Source: Chrysomallon squamiferum
Taxonomy: Eukaryota > Mollusca > Gastropoda > Neomphalida > Peltospiridae
NCBI GenBank assembly: GCA_012295275.1
Contig: CM022665.1
Location: forward strand, 42,703,652 to 42,756,151
Direction: 5' to 3'
DNA: 52,500 nucleotides
The notes beneath the pieces were generated by a model, which was not told the DNA's origin, did no database searches, and was given only the letters and a program-made list of their open reading frames with translations. Positions 51,467 to 52,500 of the stretch are shown piece by piece (positions within the stretch are counted from its first letter, which is position 1; each line of letters begins with the position of its first letter). The translations under genes and the position numbers were made by a program.

Positions 51467-52500
51467 AAGTCCAACAACAAATGCAAACAGTGAAAGAGCT
51501 GTTTATTTCTTTATTTATTACCATTATTGCTATTGTCATCACCGTTATTGTTATTGTTATCATTATCATTATTATTATCATTGTTATAATTACAATTATC
51601 ATTATTATTATTATTGCTATCATTATAATTCTTCTTCTTCTTCATCATCATATTATTATTAATAAGGTAAAACATTAATATACTTTTTTTCAGATATCCA
51701 ACAAAAACGTTACCATATATGATTTATGTGATGGCACAAATCTCCAATGTGGCCTTGACCTTTGACAGGTAATTGACATGTTTTTCATAAAGCTGTATTG
51801 AAGATAAATGTGGATGTACTTAATTAAATCTAACCTGTCAGATAACTTTTTCCTATCTCAGGATGGCAGTTTTTTCCAACTGACATACCTTTCATATCAA
51901 ATAAATAAATAAATAAATAATAACGATAATGTTAATAATGATGATGATAATGATAATGTCAATAGTGATGATTATGATGATGAAAATAAATAATAATAAT
52001 AATAAATATAATAAATTATGAAAACAAAAATCATAAACAATTTCCTATTACAAATTAAAAAAAATAATAATAATAAAATATAACATTAACAGGTAAAATA
52101 TTTTTCATTTTATTTATCAAATGAATTGAGATATATTTCTGTTGCAATGATTACTAAACACTGAATTATAAAAAAAAATCCTTCAAATGGATATTGGACT
52201 ATTTCTGATGCAACTTATTTACCAAATAACAATTAAACAATATCTCTGAAACATTAACGCAATATTTCTCTGTACTGAAACCAAAGGAATTTATGTTCCG
52301 ATATTAAAAAGCACTGAACCAATGTTATCTGTGACTTTTTTCTTTTCTTTTTTCAAATGGATACAAGCCAGTTTCCTTTGCAATCAGAACTAAATAACAT
52401 TGATTTTTCAGTCATTAAGTGGTTCCGTTTATTACTCAATTTGTGTATAAATCCTTTGTAAATTAGTAAATGCAAAAAATAATCAACCCTAAGTATAGCC

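Larger units (their letters stand above)
34750..52500. other. Upstream intron and/or 5' flank
   Basis: More than 17.7 kb upstream of the first supported exon. I searched the minus strand for a bHLH basic region or helix signature and found none. Besides the repeats and SINE remnants listed, 35176-37250, 38240-40300, 43100-44630, 47800-48400 and 48720-50700 are AT-rich single-copy-looking sequence without a supportable gene. Near 51520-51660 and 51900-52010 lie (ATT)n/(GAT)n runs. Confidence 0.6.

Overview
The window is AT-rich, intron-dominated eukaryotic nuclear DNA. It carries very long (CT)n/(GA)n, (CA)n and (AT)n microsatellites, many diverged minisatellites and decayed tRNA-derived SINEs. 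Together with a strongly spaced metazoan bHLH-PAS gene this suggests a large invertebrate genome. A mollusc is my best guess, from general repeat character only. There is no sign of prokaryotic, viral or organellar organisation.

One gene can be supported, on the minus strand. Five consecutive internal exons (34749-34624, 17614-17481, 14392-14233, 13119-12998 and 3195-3011) have GT/AG borders and fully compatible phases. Joined, they give 241 complete codons with a partial codon at each end. They encode the linker after a bHLH domain, a PAS-A domain, the inter-PAS segment and the start of PAS-B. The bHLH exon(s), the rest of PAS-B and the C-terminal part were not found and probably lie outside the window or in exons too short for me to see. 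The family is bHLH-PAS, but the subfamily is mixed: PAS-A looks Met/ARNT/HIF-like, and the PAS-B entry looks HIF-alpha/AhR-like.

The rest is intron or flank. From left to right: 1-3010, 3' intron with a 44-bp repeat and a (TC)n tract touching the last exon; 3196-12997, a 9.8-kb intron with diverged and 31-bp minisatellites and a nearly identical S-E-S structure (584/595-bp direct repeats around an 874-bp element); 14.4-17.5 kb, an intron with a 49-52-bp array; 17.6-34.6 kb, a 17-kb intron with a second copy of element E (23063-24094), microsatellites, SINE remnants and a ~65-80-bp diverged array; 34.75-52.5 kb, an upstream intron or flank with a 27-bp array, several SINE remnants and a relatively CpG-rich patch near 48.5 kb that could be a promoter or first exon.

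The most interesting structure is the S-E-S arrangement. A dispersed repeat with a 41-bp minisatellite core (about 7 units in one copy, 11 in the other) sits exactly between two 99%-identical direct repeats. Short microhomologies at the joins suggest a recent replicative rearrangement, or an assembly artefact.
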